64,000 nucleotides of DNA from JANNMJ01 sp031425525 (GCA_031425525.1 JANPJM010000083.1:66940-130939); one strand, 5' to 3'; positions 1 through 10,512 are shown, counted from the first letter of the stretch. The notes: generated by a model from the sequence alone, not told the origin. Made by a program: numbers and translations.

Positions 1-3000
1 ACCATGACTGGGGCCAGGGCTCGCCCGATGGCTTGCAGCGTAATGCGTTTGAGGAAGAATACGTCGAGCGCTACCTGCGCTCGCAGGATTCTATTCTGGT
101 ACTCGGCGGCGACACGTACGTGCCGAGCGATGGCTGCCCAGGGCCGTTCGAGGTAAAGATTTACGACGATGTGGTGATGATCGCCATCAATTCGCAGTGG
201 TTTTTGCACCAGTTCGAGCGGCCGTACGGCCCGAACAACTATTGCGATGTGGCGAACGAAGAAGAATTCTTCGCCCGCCTCGACGATATTCTCGCCAAGC
301 ACCGCGGCGAACACGTGATGATCGTGGCGCACCACCCGATTCTGTCGGCGGGGATTCACGGCGGGTATTTCACCCTCGCCGACCATATTTTCCCCCTCGC
401 CATCGTCAATAAATACGCGCTGCTGCCGCTGCCGATCATTGGGTCGGTGTACCCGTTTGCGCGGAAATACGGCGGAGTGTCGCAGGATATTTCGTTTCCG
501 GCGTATACGGCGTATAAAAATGGTCTGGAAAAGCTGTTCGCCAAGTACCCGAATATCGTGTACGCTACCGGCCACGAACACAATATTCAATATCTGCAAG
601 GGCCGAATTACCACCACATCGTGAGCGGTTCGGGGTGCAAAACCCAGCACGTACGCGATGATTACGGCGATTTCAATTTCAAGGAAAAAGGCTTCGCGCG
701 GGTTAATTATTACAAAAACGGCGATGTCTGGACGGAATTTTACATCGCCGAAAACAAAGGCGAAACCGGCAAAGTAGTTTTTCGCAAAAAGATTTATACC
801 CGCACGATTCCGGCCGCGGAGGAAATCAAAGCCGTGGCGGCGAACTACACCGATTCAACAAAGGTGGTGGCCGCCAACCCCAGCACCCGCGCCCGTGGCC
901 TCAAAAAACTACTCCTCGGCGAGCATTACCGCAAGGAATGGACGACGCCCGTGCGCGTGCCGTACCTCGATTTGGGCCGCGAGTTGGGCGGCTTGGAACC
1001 TTACCAAAAAGGCGGCGGTAAGCAAACCAAAAGCCTGAAAGTGCGCACCCCGGACGGCAAGACGTACGTGCTGCGTTCCATCGTGAAAGACCCGGCGCAG
1101 GTGCTGCCGGAGGCCCTGCGCGAAACCGCCGCCCGCGATGTACTGCAAGACCAGATCACGGCGCAGCACCCCTACGCGGGCATTGCGGTGGCCGGTCTGG
1201 CCGATGCCGCTAACATTTTGCACACCAATGCGCGCCTATTCTGGATTCCTGATGATCCGCGGCTCGGCATCTACCGCGACGATTTCAAAAACACCCTCGT
1301 GACGCTCGAAGAAGACGCGCGCGACAACCACGACGAATCGGCCGATTTGGGCTACGCCCGCAATCTGGTGGGCACGGATAAAGTCCTCGAAAAACGGCAA
1401 AAGGACAACGACAATTACATCAACGAAGAAGCCTTCGCGCGCTCGCGATTGTTCGATATGTTCGTCGGCGACTGGGATCGCCACGAGGGGCAATGGCGCT
1501 GGGCCGAACGCAAAACCAAGAAGGGCGCCGAGTACACCGCCGTGCCGAAAGACCGCGATGTAGCCTTTTTCTTAGGCGATGGCGCCCTGCCGTGGATCGC
1601 GCGCCGCAAGTGGGCCATCCGCAATTTCCAAAGTTTCCAGGGCGATTACGTCGATTACGTCGGCCTCAACCTCACGGCCCTCAACAACGACCGCCACTTT
1701 ACGGCGTCGGTCACGCGCGCCCAATGGGTGGCGCAAGCGCAAGACCTCAAGCAACGGCTGACGGATGAGGTAATCGAAAAGTCGTTGCGGGCGTGGCCGG
1801 CGGGCATCTACGAGTTGCACGGCGACCAGATCAAGGGCAAGCTCATGCGTCGCCGCGATGCGCTGCCCGAGTTGGCCGGTAAGTACTACGACGTACTGAA
1901 CCGTTACGTGGAAGTGACCGGCTCCGACAAGCGCGAGCGCTTCACCATCGAGCGCCTCGAAAACGGCAATACGCGCGTGCGGACAGAGAAAATCACGAAG
2001 GACGGTGATTATAAGCCACTGTTTGAGCGGGAGTTTGAGAAATCGGTGACGAAAGAAATTCGAATTTTCGGGTTCGATGGCGATGATGAATTCCGCCTTA
2101 CCGGCACCAGTCGGAAGGGCGGCGCTCGGGTACGTGTGATCGGCGGCGGCGGCAACGACCGCATCGTGAACGAGTCGCGGGTGCGCGGCCCGCACCGCCG
2201 CACGGTGGTGTACGACAATACCACCGAGAAAAACGAGATAACCGGCAACGCCGACACCCGCGACCGCACCGCCGACACCGAGGAAGTTAATGCCTGGCAG
2301 CCCAAGCCCTATACGCTACCGTACGTAGGCCCTAAGCTTTCGCTCGAATTCAACCCCGATGACGGTATTTACGTCGGCGGCGGCGCGGTGTACCGGCGGG
2401 CGGGTTTCCGCAAGGTGCCGTACTCGCAGCAGCACTCGCTGATTGCGAACTATGCGTTCCGCTCCGGCGCGTACAATGTGCGCTACGACGGCGATTTCCG
2501 GCAGGTGTTCGGCAAAGCCAACCTAGGCATTAAATCCTATCTCTACGGGCCGCAGTTGCTGTTCAATTATTTCGGCTTGGGCAACAATACGGTCAACGAA
2601 TCCATCGGCGAAAACAACCGGGGTGTCATCCGCGATTATCGAATCAAGTTCAGCCGCTTTTATTTCTCGCCGACGCTGGAACGCGATATTTTCGGCTTCG
2701 TGAAAGTTGGCGCGGGGCCGCAGTACGATCAGTTCCGGGTCGATCAGGAGACGCTTGGTTCGCAAGTCGTCGGCGACCCGGACATTCGGCCGTCTGATTT
2801 TGAGATGAACCGCTACCTCGGCGGGCGGGCTTTTCTGCACCTCGGCACGGCCACATCGCCGGCGAACCCGCGCCTCGGCATCCGCCTCAATACCGAATAC
2901 TCGGCCAACTGGCAGCTCAACAACGAACGCCTCGATTTCCGGCGCCTCACCTCGGAGTTGATTTTTTACGTTTCGCCGAATCTGCCTTTTCAACTCACCT

Positions 3001-3380
3001 TTGCCGGACGCCTCGGCGGGGCGCGCAACTACGGCACCTACCGGTTTTGGCAGGCCAATACCCTGGGAACCACCACCAACCTGCGCGGCTACCGCCGCAC
3101 GCGTTACGCCGGCCGCGATGCCGTGTACGCCAACGGCGAAGTGCGCCTCGAACTGCTCAAGTTCAACGCCTACCTGTTCCCTGGCTCGCTGGGCATCATG
3201 GGCCTCTACGATGCGGCACGCGTGTATTCGGCCCGCGATACCAGTTCCGGTCTGCGCGATCTGCACACGGCGTACGGCGGCGGCGTGTGGGTCGATATTC
3301 TGAAGAAAGCCGTCATCACGGGCACTATCGCTCACGGCGAGGAGACGCTGGGGTTGGTGCAATTCAGCTTCTTGTTTTAG
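1..3380 (+). CDS. Metallophosphoesterase / kinase-like / outer-membrane barrel fusion (5' partial)
   Basis: The reading frame is already open at base 3 and encodes HDWGQG, the NHD metal motif of calcineurin-like phosphoesterases, so the gene starts left of the window. Counting from the TTG at base 33, AHHPIL lies near residue 100 and TGHEH near 178, completing the metal-binding set. A middle region (about 320-640) has a glycine-rich stretch, a candidate lysine strand, GDWDRHEGQW (about 478) and KDRDVAFF (about 506); the last two resemble catalytic and metal loops of CotH/Fam20/HipA-type kinase folds (inference). The C-terminal third looks like a beta barrel, with LRGYRRTRYAGR near 1017 resembling the conserved RGY/RGF loop of Omp85 proteins, and ends in phenylalanine. 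It is probably an outer-membrane protein with enzymatic periplasmic domains. Substrate is unknown. Confidence 0.8.
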   Translation, partial: HDWGQGSPDGLQRNAFEEEYVERYLRSQDSILVLGGDTYVPSDGCPGPFEVKIYDDVVMIAINSQWFLHQFERPYGPNNYCDVANEEEFFARLDDILAKHRGEHVMIVAHHPILSAGIHGGYFTLADHIFPLAIVNKYALLPLPIIGSVYPFARKYGGVSQDISFPAYTAYKNGLEKLFAKYPNIVYATGHEHNIQYLQGPNYHHIVSGSGCKTQHVRDDYGDFNFKEKGFARVNYYKNGDVWTEFYIAENKGETGKVVFRKKIYTRTIPAAEEIKAVAANYTDSTKVVAANPSTRARGLKKLLLGEHYRKEWTTPVRVPYLDLGRELGGLEPYQKGGGKQTKSLKVRTPDGKTYVLRSIVKDPAQVLPEALRETAARDVLQDQITAQHPYAGIAVAGLADAANILHTNARLFWIPDDPRLGIYRDDFKNTLVTLEEDARDNHDESADLGYARNLVGTDKVLEKRQKDNDNYINEEAFARSRLFDMFVGDWDRHEGQWRWAERKTKKGAEYTAVPKDRDVAFFLGDGALPWIARRKWAIRNFQSFQGDYVDYVGLNLTALNNDRHFTASVTRAQWVAQAQDLKQRLTDEVIEKSLRAWPAGIYELHGDQIKGKLMRRRDALPELAGKYYDVLNRYVEVTGSDKRERFTIERLENGNTRVRTEKITKDGDYKPLFEREFEKSVTKEIRIFGFDGDDEFRLTGTSRKGGARVRVIGGGGNDRIVNESRVRGPHRRTVVYDNTTEKNEITGNADTRDRTADTEEVNAWQPKPYTLPYVGPKLSLEFNPDDGIYVGGGAVYRRAGFRKVPYSQQHSLIANYAFRSGAYNVRYDGDFRQVFGKANLGIKSYLYGPQLLFNYFGLGNNTVNESIGENNRGVIRDYRIKFSRFYFSPTLERDIFGFVKVGAGPQYDQFRVDQETLGSQVVGDPDIRPSDFEMNRYLGGRAFLHLGTATSPANPRLGIRLNTEYSANWQLNNERLDFRRLTSELIFYVSPNLPFQLTFAGRLGGARNYGTYRFWQANTLGTTTNLRGYRRTRYAGRDAVYANGEVRLELLKFNAYLFPGSLGIMGLYDAARVYSARDTSSGLRDLHTAYGGGVWVDILKKAVITGTIAHGEETLGLVQFSFLF

Positions 3381-3421
3381 CGTAGCGCTTCTTAACTGGC
3401 GCGTACCCGCGCGGCGGTTGC

Positions 3422-3501
3422 GGCACGTAACGCCCAGCTCCTGCTTGGCGCCGCGCGCCGCCGAGCGTCGGTTGCCAAACAGGAGTTGGGCGTTCCGTGC
3501 C
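3422..3501. repeat. Dispersed palindrome family R1, copy 1
   Basis: Imperfect inverted repeat of about 28-bp arms around a core GCCGCGCGCCGCCGAGCGTC. The same core with similar arms recurs at 43904-43977 and 62069-62144. It sits between two same-direction genes and could fold into a long hairpin. Confidence 0.85.
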
Positions 3502-3574
3502 GTTGCTCGCGCAGCCGCTTGCCTTCGGCTGCCAGCAACCGCTATGCCTTCCAACCGTACGTAGCTCCGTGAAA

Positions 3575-4678
3575 ATGTTCTCTCCTTTCTACCGGCTCCT
3601 ACTCGGCGGCGCATCGGCGCTTTTGAGTTTATCAGCGCGCGGGCAAATCGTCAATCCCGGCCCTGTCTCGCCAACCGACTCGGCGCGCGGGAAGCAGTCC
3701 AGCAAAAGCACGACCGACGACAAGAAAGTCTTCGCCAACCCATCCGTCCTGGGGATGGGGCCGAGCAAGGGCATCGTCGTACGCTACGAGCGGGCGCCGC
3801 AGTTCGATGTCACGAGCCAGTCTGATCCGGGCCTTATCGGCAACGGCGCCGGGCGCATCCGGCGCCTCAACGTCAATGAATTCAAGGCGTATTTTCCGCT
3901 CTGGAACCGGCCGCATCTCAAGTTTGTGGCGGGGTTCAACTACGCTCGGCAGCAGTTCAATTTCCGCGCGCCCGACGAGCTTTCTTACCCGTTTTATCAG
4001 CTGCTCGAAGACCGTAACCTGCGCACCATCGGCACGCAATTGCTGATGCTGCGGCCCATCGACGGGCGCAAATACTTTCTGGTGCGCGTCAAAGGCGAAC
4101 TCAACGGCGACTACCGCAACGACCCCGAAGACGGAGTAACCCGCCACCTGGCCCTGCGGCGTTACCTCCGCACGTCGGCCGAGTTTTTCTACGGTTGGAA
4201 ACGCTCGCCGCGCCAATCGGTGGCGGTGGGGGCGCAGTTTGGCTACACGTTCGGGCGCCGCTCGATTTACCCGGCTGTCATCTACAACCGCACCTTTTCC
4301 GACCATTGGGGGCTCGAATCCATTCTGCCCGCCCGCGCCCGCGTGCGCTACAACCTCAACGAAAAAACCCTTTTCTACGGTGGCTACGAAGTGCAAGGCG
4401 ATTCGTACACGATCAACGTGAATGTGCCGCCCGCCGTTGGCCAGTACCGCGACCTCGAACTGCGCGTTACGGCCCTCAACACGCGGCTGCGGATGGAGCG
4501 CGAAATCTTGCCGATTATGTGGTTCGCCGTGGAGGCGGGCTACCGCTACTACGCTTCCTTCAGCGCCTACGATTCGTCCACGGATCGCGTCAAAGTCATC
4601 GACAACACGCTGAAAAATTCGGCCGTGATCTCGGCGGAAATATTTCTGACGCCGCCGCGCCGGTTCCTGAAGCAGTAG
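3575..4678 (+). CDS. Outer-membrane beta-barrel protein (DUF6268-like)
   Basis: This encodes 367 residues. The ATG at 3575 is chosen because it begins a clear signal peptide (MFSPFYRLLLGG...LSARGQ); the longer upstream frame reads through the R1 palindrome. A polar linker follows, then alternating hydrophobic/aromatic strands rich in Arg, Tyr and Phe (for example AGFNYARQQF and FAVEAGYRYYASF), typical of an outer-membrane barrel. It resembles the DUF6268 barrels of Bacteroidota, but that assignment is from memory of the pattern and not tested. It follows the phosphoesterase fusion in the same direction after about 200 bp. Function is unknown. Confidence 0.7.
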   Translation: MFSPFYRLLLGGASALLSLSARGQIVNPGPVSPTDSARGKQSSKSTTDDKKVFANPSVLGMGPSKGIVVRYERAPQFDVTSQSDPGLIGNGAGRIRRLNVNEFKAYFPLWNRPHLKFVAGFNYARQQFNFRAPDELSYPFYQLLEDRNLRTIGTQLLMLRPIDGRKYFLVRVKGELNGDYRNDPEDGVTRHLALRRYLRTSAEFFYGWKRSPRQSVAVGAQFGYTFGRRSIYPAVIYNRTFSDHWGLESILPARARVRYNLNEKTLFYGGYEVQGDSYTINVNVPPAVGQYRDLELRVTALNTRLRMEREILPIMWFAVEAGYRYYASFSAYDSSTDRVKVIDNTLKNSAVISAEIFLTPPRRFLKQ

Positions 4679-4702
4679 GGGGCCACAGAATTTCCCGAAA
4701 AA

Positions 4703-4740
4703 GCAAAGGGCACCCCGGAAAAACCCGGGGTGCCCTTTGC
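4703..4740. terminator. Bidirectional intrinsic terminator
   Basis: A perfect 16-bp inverted repeat (GCAAAGGGCACCCCGG and its complement) with a 6-nt A-rich loop lies between two convergent genes, the barrel gene ending at 4678 and the macroglobulin gene ending at 4819. It can serve both. Confidence 0.85.
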
Positions 4741-4818
4741 GTTCGAGCAGGGCATTCTGCTCTTTAGCGGAGTGGCTTCGGCGCGCGCGGAAAGGCTTCC
4801 GAACTTTAGCGGAATGGC

Positions 4819-7800
4819 CTACCGCACCCGCACCACGCCGCCGCCGCTCGCGCTGCGGTACGTGGCGTCGTACATCGCGGCGGCGGTTACCGGCGCGTGT
4901 TCGTAGGTGCCGGCGCTCACGGCGCGGGCCAGATAGTAGTACACTTTCGGCTCCGGGGTGGCGGTGGTGAAGAGCGAGAGGCGGTCGTCGCGGATATCGA
5001 GATAGTCGGGCTCGAAGTTGGACGCGGCCCATTCCAGATCGCGCTGCGCGCCGAGGCGCGGGTTCTCGATTTCGAGGCCCGCCGGCAGCAGGTCGGTCAG
5101 CGCCACGTTGGGCACTTGCGGGATGGTGGCGGCACTTTGCAGCGTGAGCTTCACCACCACCAAATCGCCTTGGCGGAAGGTGTGGCCATCGGGGTACGCG
5201 GCGCCCGTGCGCGTCAGCAGCTCGCGGCGCACGAGCAGGTTTTCGTCGAGCAGCGGCACCGAGCGGCCGTTGAGCGGGATGCCTTCCATTTCCTTCGTGA
5301 AATACAGCGTACCCGCGCCGCTGGTTTTCACCAGCACCGGGCCGCCGGTCAGGGTCTTGTCCAGCGTGAGCGGCGGCCCGCTGAACGCGCCAAGCTGCCG
5401 CGTGCCCTGCACGAGGGTCGCCGTGACGGTCGAGTTGGCGTCGGTGCGCGCTTGTCGCCCCAGCGCGAGCAGCGCAAATGCCCGTTCCTGGGTGCTGTAC
5501 CAGCCGCGCCCGCCCAACTGCTGGCTCAGGCGGCGGGCCAGCGCCGGAATGGTCGGGTGGTCGGGCGCGGCATCGAGCAGCGCGAGCAAACCGAGGGCTT
5601 CGTCGCGGGTGGGCGAGGCAAAATCGCCGCTCAGGTTCCGCTGTGCCGCCTCGCCGGTGGTGCTGAACGCGGCCGGTACCACCGCACGGGCCGCCGGCGC
5701 GTTACCGCTGATGCTGAGTGCGGCGGCCAGCAGATAGCGCGAGTCGGCGGAGAGGAGCGGCAGATTCGCGCGGTAATAGTTGAGCGCGGAAGCATCAGCC
5801 TGTTGGTTCAAAGCCAAAACATAGAGCGAATACAGCGCCTCGCGTTTGGCAATGACGCGCGTCACGGGCCGCCCCTGGGCATCGGTCAGGGTTTCGCGGG
5901 CGGTGGGGCGCGGGCGCGTCTGGGCGTTCAGGTACGCGAGCAGTTTGTCGAATACCGGACGACTGACCAGTTGCCCCGCCTTGCGCGCCTCCGTCAGGAA
6001 ATGCGCAGCGTAAGCGCTCGCCCACCAGTTGGTTTCGGTGCTGCCGGGCCAGTAGCTCAGCGAGCCGTCGGGTTGCTGCATCGCTTCGAGCTTGCGGATG
6101 GCCTCCTGCACGTGCCAGTTGGGGTTGAAGCGCGTAGCCTGTGCGCCCGCTTGCCCCGGCGCCTGGCCGAGTGCGCGCGCCAAATCGCCGTAGTACAACT
6201 GCGGAAACGCCGCCGATACCGTCTGCTCCAAACAGCCGTACGGGTACTGAATGAGGTACCGCAAATCATCAGCAAAACGCGTGAGCGGCGAGCGGCCCAC
6301 GGTGAGTTTTGCGCGCAGCGTACCTGCCAAAAAGCTCATTTCTCCGGCGGCTCCACCAAAAGCCACCGTTTGCGCCGTGCCGCCTTTCACCGTGCCGCTT
6401 TCGGCGTAGGACGTGAGCGCGGCGGCGGGCCGGATGGGCAGCTCGGTACGGTCGCGGAAGGTTTCGCCGAGGGCGCTCACTTTCACCTCGACGGTGCCTT
6501 GTCCGATGCCCGCCGGGGCCACCACCCGGAAACGTACCTGCGCCTCGGCGTTGGGTTTGAGCGTGGCCGTGGCCGTGGCGGCGCCCACGATGCGCAGCGG
6601 CCCGCCGACCGTGAGCGTAGCCGTGGCCGTAGCGCCGCGCGCCGTGGTGTTGGTGAGGGTTACGGGCACATCCACGGTATCGCGCGGCGACAGGAAGCGC
6701 GGCAGGGCGGCCGAAATCACCACCGGATCAGCCACCTTCACTTCGGTTTCGGCGGAGCCGAAGCCGTCGTTTTTCCACGCTACGGCCATCACGCGCACGG
6801 CGCCGCTGAACTGCGGAATGCGCGCCGTAAAACGGGCGTTGCCGGCGCCATCGGCCCGCAATTCGCCGCTCCAGAGGCTCACGAGGCGCACGCGCTTGCT
6901 GGTGAGCGGGTTTACGCGCCGCGCCAGATTGTAGGCGTCGCCGCCGACGGCCGCCCCCACCGGCCCCACTGTGCGCTCGGGGAACAGGAACGGGTAGAGG
7001 TCGTAGCCAATCACCTCCAACGCGCGCCGCTGGTAGAAATAGGCGTACGGGTCGGGTGTCTGGAAATCCTTGATTTGCAGGATGCCTTCATCCACCACCG
7101 CCACCGTGAGGCGGGCGTTGGGCGCCGTTTTCACCGAAATGGGCAGCGCGCGCTGCGAACGGCTGCTCGTGGCCACCGTGATGGCCACCGACAGCTTGGC
7201 GGCGGGCGCATCCACGAGCAGCGGCTGGTAGCCGCGCGCCACCGTGAGCGGACCGGTTTCGGCGGCGCCGGGCGCGTGCGGACGCAGCGCTGTAACCGTG
7301 ACGAAGACGTTGGGGCGGCAGTCGGCCGTGAGCGGAATTTCCACCGATGCCGCGCGGCTCGTGGTGTTCACCGTGAAGCGTTGCAGCACTTTGTCGCGCT
7401 CGACCGTGACGAGCAGCTTGCCTTTGAACGGCGCTTTCAGCAGGATTTTGGCCTTGTCGCCCACGCGGTAGCGCGGCTTGTCGGCGCTTACCTCCACGCG
7501 GCCTTCAGTATTGACGGCGAACGCGTTGGCCGTATTGTTCCCCGAACCGTAGGCGTAAAACGACGCCGTTACGCGCCCGCCGCTGCCGGTTTCGCCCGCC
7601 GGGCCCACCCTGATTTCGTACTCGCCGGAAGCCAGCGCGTTGTAATCGATAGTGGCGCGCCCGTCGCCGTTGGTCGTCAGGTTCTGCCGCAGCACCACTT
7701 GGTCGCGGGCTTGCGAGTTGTAGGCAAAACGCCCGTACTGCCGCTCGACCACCGTTTCCCAGACGCGGCGCACCACTTCCACGCGCAGCGTTTGCCCGCT

Positions 7801-10512
7801 CAGGGGGCGGCCCGTCGCCGAGAGCATCACCACGGGCACCGCCAGCGGCTGGTTGGTGCCGCGCCACGCATCGAAGCGACCCACCCCCACGAGGCCGCTT
7901 TGGGTCTGCACCTCGAACTCGGTGAGGCGATTGACGGGCCGTCCGGTTTCGTCGAACACGGTGGCGAAGGCGGTGCCGGTGAGCATGCCGAGGCCGCGCA
8001 GGTTGGGGGGTACGAGGTAGGTGAGGCCCGTGGCGCGGCCCTGCTCATCGGTTTCGCCTTCCTTCACGGTACGGCCGAGGTTTTCGAGGGCGCTGCCGGG
8101 CGCGTTGGTCAAGCTGAAATTGAAGTCGTCGTACCCTTTCGGCTGAAAAGTTTTGGGCCGCAGCGAAAACTCCACTTCGTAGCGACGGTGCGCGGCGGGC
8201 GGCCCAAACAGCGTGGTGGCCGTGAGGGTGGTGCTTTGCTCCTGACCGGGCTGCACGACGGGCTTGTCTACGGCCACTTTCAGGCGTAGGCGGTCGGGCA
8301 GGAACTCTTCCACCGACAGCGCCCGCGACGCGAGCAGCACGTCGTTCGCGGTGAGTACTTCCAGGCTCCAGCGGCCCGTCATGACGGTGGGCGGCAGGAT
8401 GAAGCGCGACCCGCCGCCACCTTGCGCATCCAGCGTCAGGCGCTGGGTTTGGTACGGCCGCCCGCTCGGCAGCATCAGCCGAATCTGGAGGGGCACGCCG
8501 GCCACGGGCTGCCAATCGTCGGGGCGCCGCACGAGGGTTTGCGCCCGAATGGTATCGCCGGGGCGGTACAGGTCACGGTCGCCGTAGCAAAATGCGAGGT
8601 AGCGGGCGGAGTTCGCCACCAGGCCGCCCACATCGAACCGCGCCACATCCACGACGGAACGGCGTAAATCGAGGAGTGAAAAATCATTGCCTTTGCGCGC
8701 CGTCAGCAGCCCCAACTCGAAGCGGTTGGCGGTGCGACCGTCGGGCGTGGCGGTGTTGGCGCGGCCATCGGAACCCTCGTCGTAATACCGCTCATCGGAC
8801 GCCGGGCGCCGGTGGTTTTCGGCCGCGAAATCCTGCGTTTGGTTGAAGCCACCGAGGTTTTTACCGATGGCATCGGCGCTGATGGTCACGGCGCCATCGG
8901 CGCCGGTGGTGGCGCGGGCCACTACTTGGTTGTTGGTGCTGAAACACGAGATTTCGACGCCCGCCAACGGCTCGGCCGTCGCCACCGACGACGCCACCAC
9001 CAGCAACCCCGCGCGGCTCTGGCGCGCCACCAGGCCAATGTCGGTCACGACCACCACCTGCGACGCCTGCAACCAGCGCCGCTCGGTGTCGCGCACCCGA
9101 ATCACATAGATGCCGCGCAGGGCGCGGTCAGCTTCGAGGTCTTGCAACGACAAGTGCAGCAGCCGCGCGGTGCCCTGGCGGGGCATCGCGGCTACGTCTA
9201 CGGTACGCGAGAGCAGCTCGTCGCCCACGGCGTCGGTGTCATAGTAGCGGTACGAACGATCCTGGTATTCGCTCTCGCCTTCGCCACCCCCGTTCCAGCT
9301 TTCGCCTTCATAATCATACCCATAGCTCTCGCCCGATTTCAGGAAGCTTTGCAGATTCGACTCGTACACCTTCGTTACGGTAAGCTGCACGCGCTTGACG
9401 CCCGCCAGCTCCAGGGCCAGGTTGCGCGCCCCGGCGGCCCCCAGATACAGGCGCGTGTTGTCGGAAAAAGCCACGCGCGGCGGCGGCGTCCCGAACGACA
9501 CCACCTGCTTCACATCAGTACCCAGCGTGGTATTGAACAACCCCCGCAACTGCCCGCTGACGGTGACTTCATAGGTTTTGCCGGCCGTAAAATCGCCCAC
9601 AAGCTGAAAGCCGTTGTCGAGCGCCTTCACCGAAAACGGTACGGCGGGCGTGAGGCTCACGAGGGCGGGCACGTCGTCGGTGACGACGGGTTGCGTGGTG
9701 AACACGCTCAGGCGGCCCTGCCCGCCGCCGAACGCGCCGGTCATTTCCGAAATCGTGAGTTCGTTGGCGGGCGGCAGCTCGGCGCCGATGGTGAGCAGTT
9801 TGGGCGTTTCGGCGGGGCTGCCGGGCACGGGCAAGCCGTGCGCGATGCTCACCGTCACGGGTACGGGGCTCTCGAACGAGCCCGTCCAGTTGAGTTTCGG
9901 CACCACAATCGTCAGTTCATCGCTGATGCCCGTGGTGAGGATGCGCGCCGCCACGGCGGTGCCTCCGGCGCGCACGGTCAGTTTTTTCTCCACGTCGGCG
10001 GGGCGCACCGGGTAGCTGAACCGTACCTGCACGCGGGCTTCGGCGGCACCCGCTACGGCGCCGCTGCTCGTGTTGGCGCTCGCCCAATACGCCCGCGCGC
10101 TGTTGAGCGCGAGGTCGGGCGTGTGGAACGCGAACGTGGCTTCGGCGGGCAGCTTGCGGCTGGTGCCGGGCGCGCCGCCCGCCACGGCGGCGGGCAGCAG
10201 CCGCGCAGTGTAGGCCGTAGCGGGCGCAAACGGTCGGCGCGGCGAGAACGTCAGCTCGCGCGGGCTGGTCCAGCGCACCTGCCCGGCCAGGCGCGGCGTA
10301 AGCACGAGCGCCTGCGTGGTATCCCAGCGCCCGACGAGCGAATCGGGCACCACATCATCGGCGAAGGTGAACGTCAGGTTCTGCTCCGGGTCGATGACAT
10401 CGACGAAATTGGTCTCGGGCCGGTCGAGCGACTGCCCCCCGCGCGAGCAGGATAGCGCGACGGTCAGGGTGGTGAAAATGAGGAGGAACGGGGCAAGGGA
10501 GGAGCGGCGCAT
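4819..10512 (-). CDS. Alpha-2-macroglobulin family lipoprotein
   Basis: This encodes 1897 residues, close to the usual size of bacterial macroglobulins of the YfhM type. An N-terminal signal ends in VALSC, so the protein is probably lipidated and periplasmic. Repeated MG-type beta domains fill the N-terminal half. The central FxGAVRVMAVAW and VVISAALPRFLSPRDTV stretches match the macroglobulin core. YPYGCLEQ near residue 1425 is the internal thioester motif, so covalent trapping of proteases should be possible. A helical thioester domain with LSYWPGS follows, then C-terminal beta domains. In Enterobacteria this protein pairs with penicillin-binding protein 1C; no pbpC is next to it here. The gene is monocistronic, with a 454-bp repeat-filled upstream gap. 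Confidence 0.93.
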   Translation of the reverse strand: MRRSSLAPFLLIFTTLTVALSCSRGGQSLDRPETNFVDVIDPEQNLTFTFADDVVPDSLVGRWDTTQALVLTPRLAGQVRWTSPRELTFSPRRPFAPATAYTARLLPAAVAGGAPGTSRKLPAEATFAFHTPDLALNSARAYWASANTSSGAVAGAAEARVQVRFSYPVRPADVEKKLTVRAGGTAVAARILTTGISDELTIVVPKLNWTGSFESPVPVTVSIAHGLPVPGSPAETPKLLTIGAELPPANELTISEMTGAFGGGQGRLSVFTTQPVVTDDVPALVSLTPAVPFSVKALDNGFQLVGDFTAGKTYEVTVSGQLRGLFNTTLGTDVKQVVSFGTPPPRVAFSDNTRLYLGAAGARNLALELAGVKRVQLTVTKVYESNLQSFLKSGESYGYDYEGESWNGGGEGESEYQDRSYRYYDTDAVGDELLSRTVDVAAMPRQGTARLLHLSLQDLEADRALRGIYVIRVRDTERRWLQASQVVVVTDIGLVARQSRAGLLVVASSVATAEPLAGVEISCFSTNNQVVARATTGADGAVTISADAIGKNLGGFNQTQDFAAENHRRPASDERYYDEGSDGRANTATPDGRTANRFELGLLTARKGNDFSLLDLRRSVVDVARFDVGGLVANSARYLAFCYGDRDLYRPGDTIRAQTLVRRPDDWQPVAGVPLQIRLMLPSGRPYQTQRLTLDAQGGGGSRFILPPTVMTGRWSLEVLTANDVLLASRALSVEEFLPDRLRLKVAVDKPVVQPGQEQSTTLTATTLFGPPAAHRRYEVEFSLRPKTFQPKGYDDFNFSLTNAPGSALENLGRTVKEGETDEQGRATGLTYLVPPNLRGLGMLTGTAFATVFDETGRPVNRLTEFEVQTQSGLVGVGRFDAWRGTNQPLAVPVVMLSATGRPLSGQTLRVEVVRRVWETVVERQYGRFAYNSQARDQVVLRQNLTTNGDGRATIDYNALASGEYEIRVGPAGETGSGGRVTASFYAYGSGNNTANAFAVNTEGRVEVSADKPRYRVGDKAKILLKAPFKGKLLVTVERDKVLQRFTVNTTSRAASVEIPLTADCRPNVFVTVTALRPHAPGAAETGPLTVARGYQPLLVDAPAAKLSVAITVATSSRSQRALPISVKTAPNARLTVAVVDEGILQIKDFQTPDPYAYFYQRRALEVIGYDLYPFLFPERTVGPVGAAVGGDAYNLARRVNPLTSKRVRLVSLWSGELRADGAGNARFTARIPQFSGAVRVMAVAWKNDGFGSAETEVKVADPVVISAALPRFLSPRDTVDVPVTLTNTTARGATATATLTVGGPLRIVGAATATATLKPNAEAQVRFRVVAPAGIGQGTVEVKVSALGETFRDRTELPIRPAAALTSYAESGTVKGGTAQTVAFGGAAGEMSFLAGTLRAKLTVGRSPLTRFADDLRYLIQYPYGCLEQTVSAAFPQLYYGDLARALGQAPGQAGAQATRFNPNWHVQEAIRKLEAMQQPDGSLSYWPGSTETNWWASAYAAHFLTEARKAGQLVSRPVFDKLLAYLNAQTRPRPTARETLTDAQGRPVTRVIAKREALYSLYVLALNQQADASALNYYRANLPLLSADSRYLLAAALSISGNAPAARAVVPAAFSTTGEAAQRNLSGDFASPTRDEALGLLALLDAAPDHPTIPALARRLSQQLGGRGWYSTQERAFALLALGRQARTDANSTVTATLVQGTRQLGAFSGPPLTLDKTLTGGPVLVKTSGAGTLYFTKEMEGIPLNGRSVPLLDENLLVRRELLTRTGAAYPDGHTFRQGDLVVVKLTLQSAATIPQVPNVALTDLLPAGLEIENPRLGAQRDLEWAASNFEPDYLDIRDDRLSLFTTATPEPKVYYYLARAVSAGTYEHAPVTAAAMYDATYRSASGGGVVRVR

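Noticed and set aside
4897..8289. 1130-codon + strand ORF opposite the macroglobulin gene
   Set aside because: It is the antisense shadow of a clear alpha-2-macroglobulin with an intact thioester motif. The His/Arg/Gly-rich product is typical of reversed GC-rich codons.
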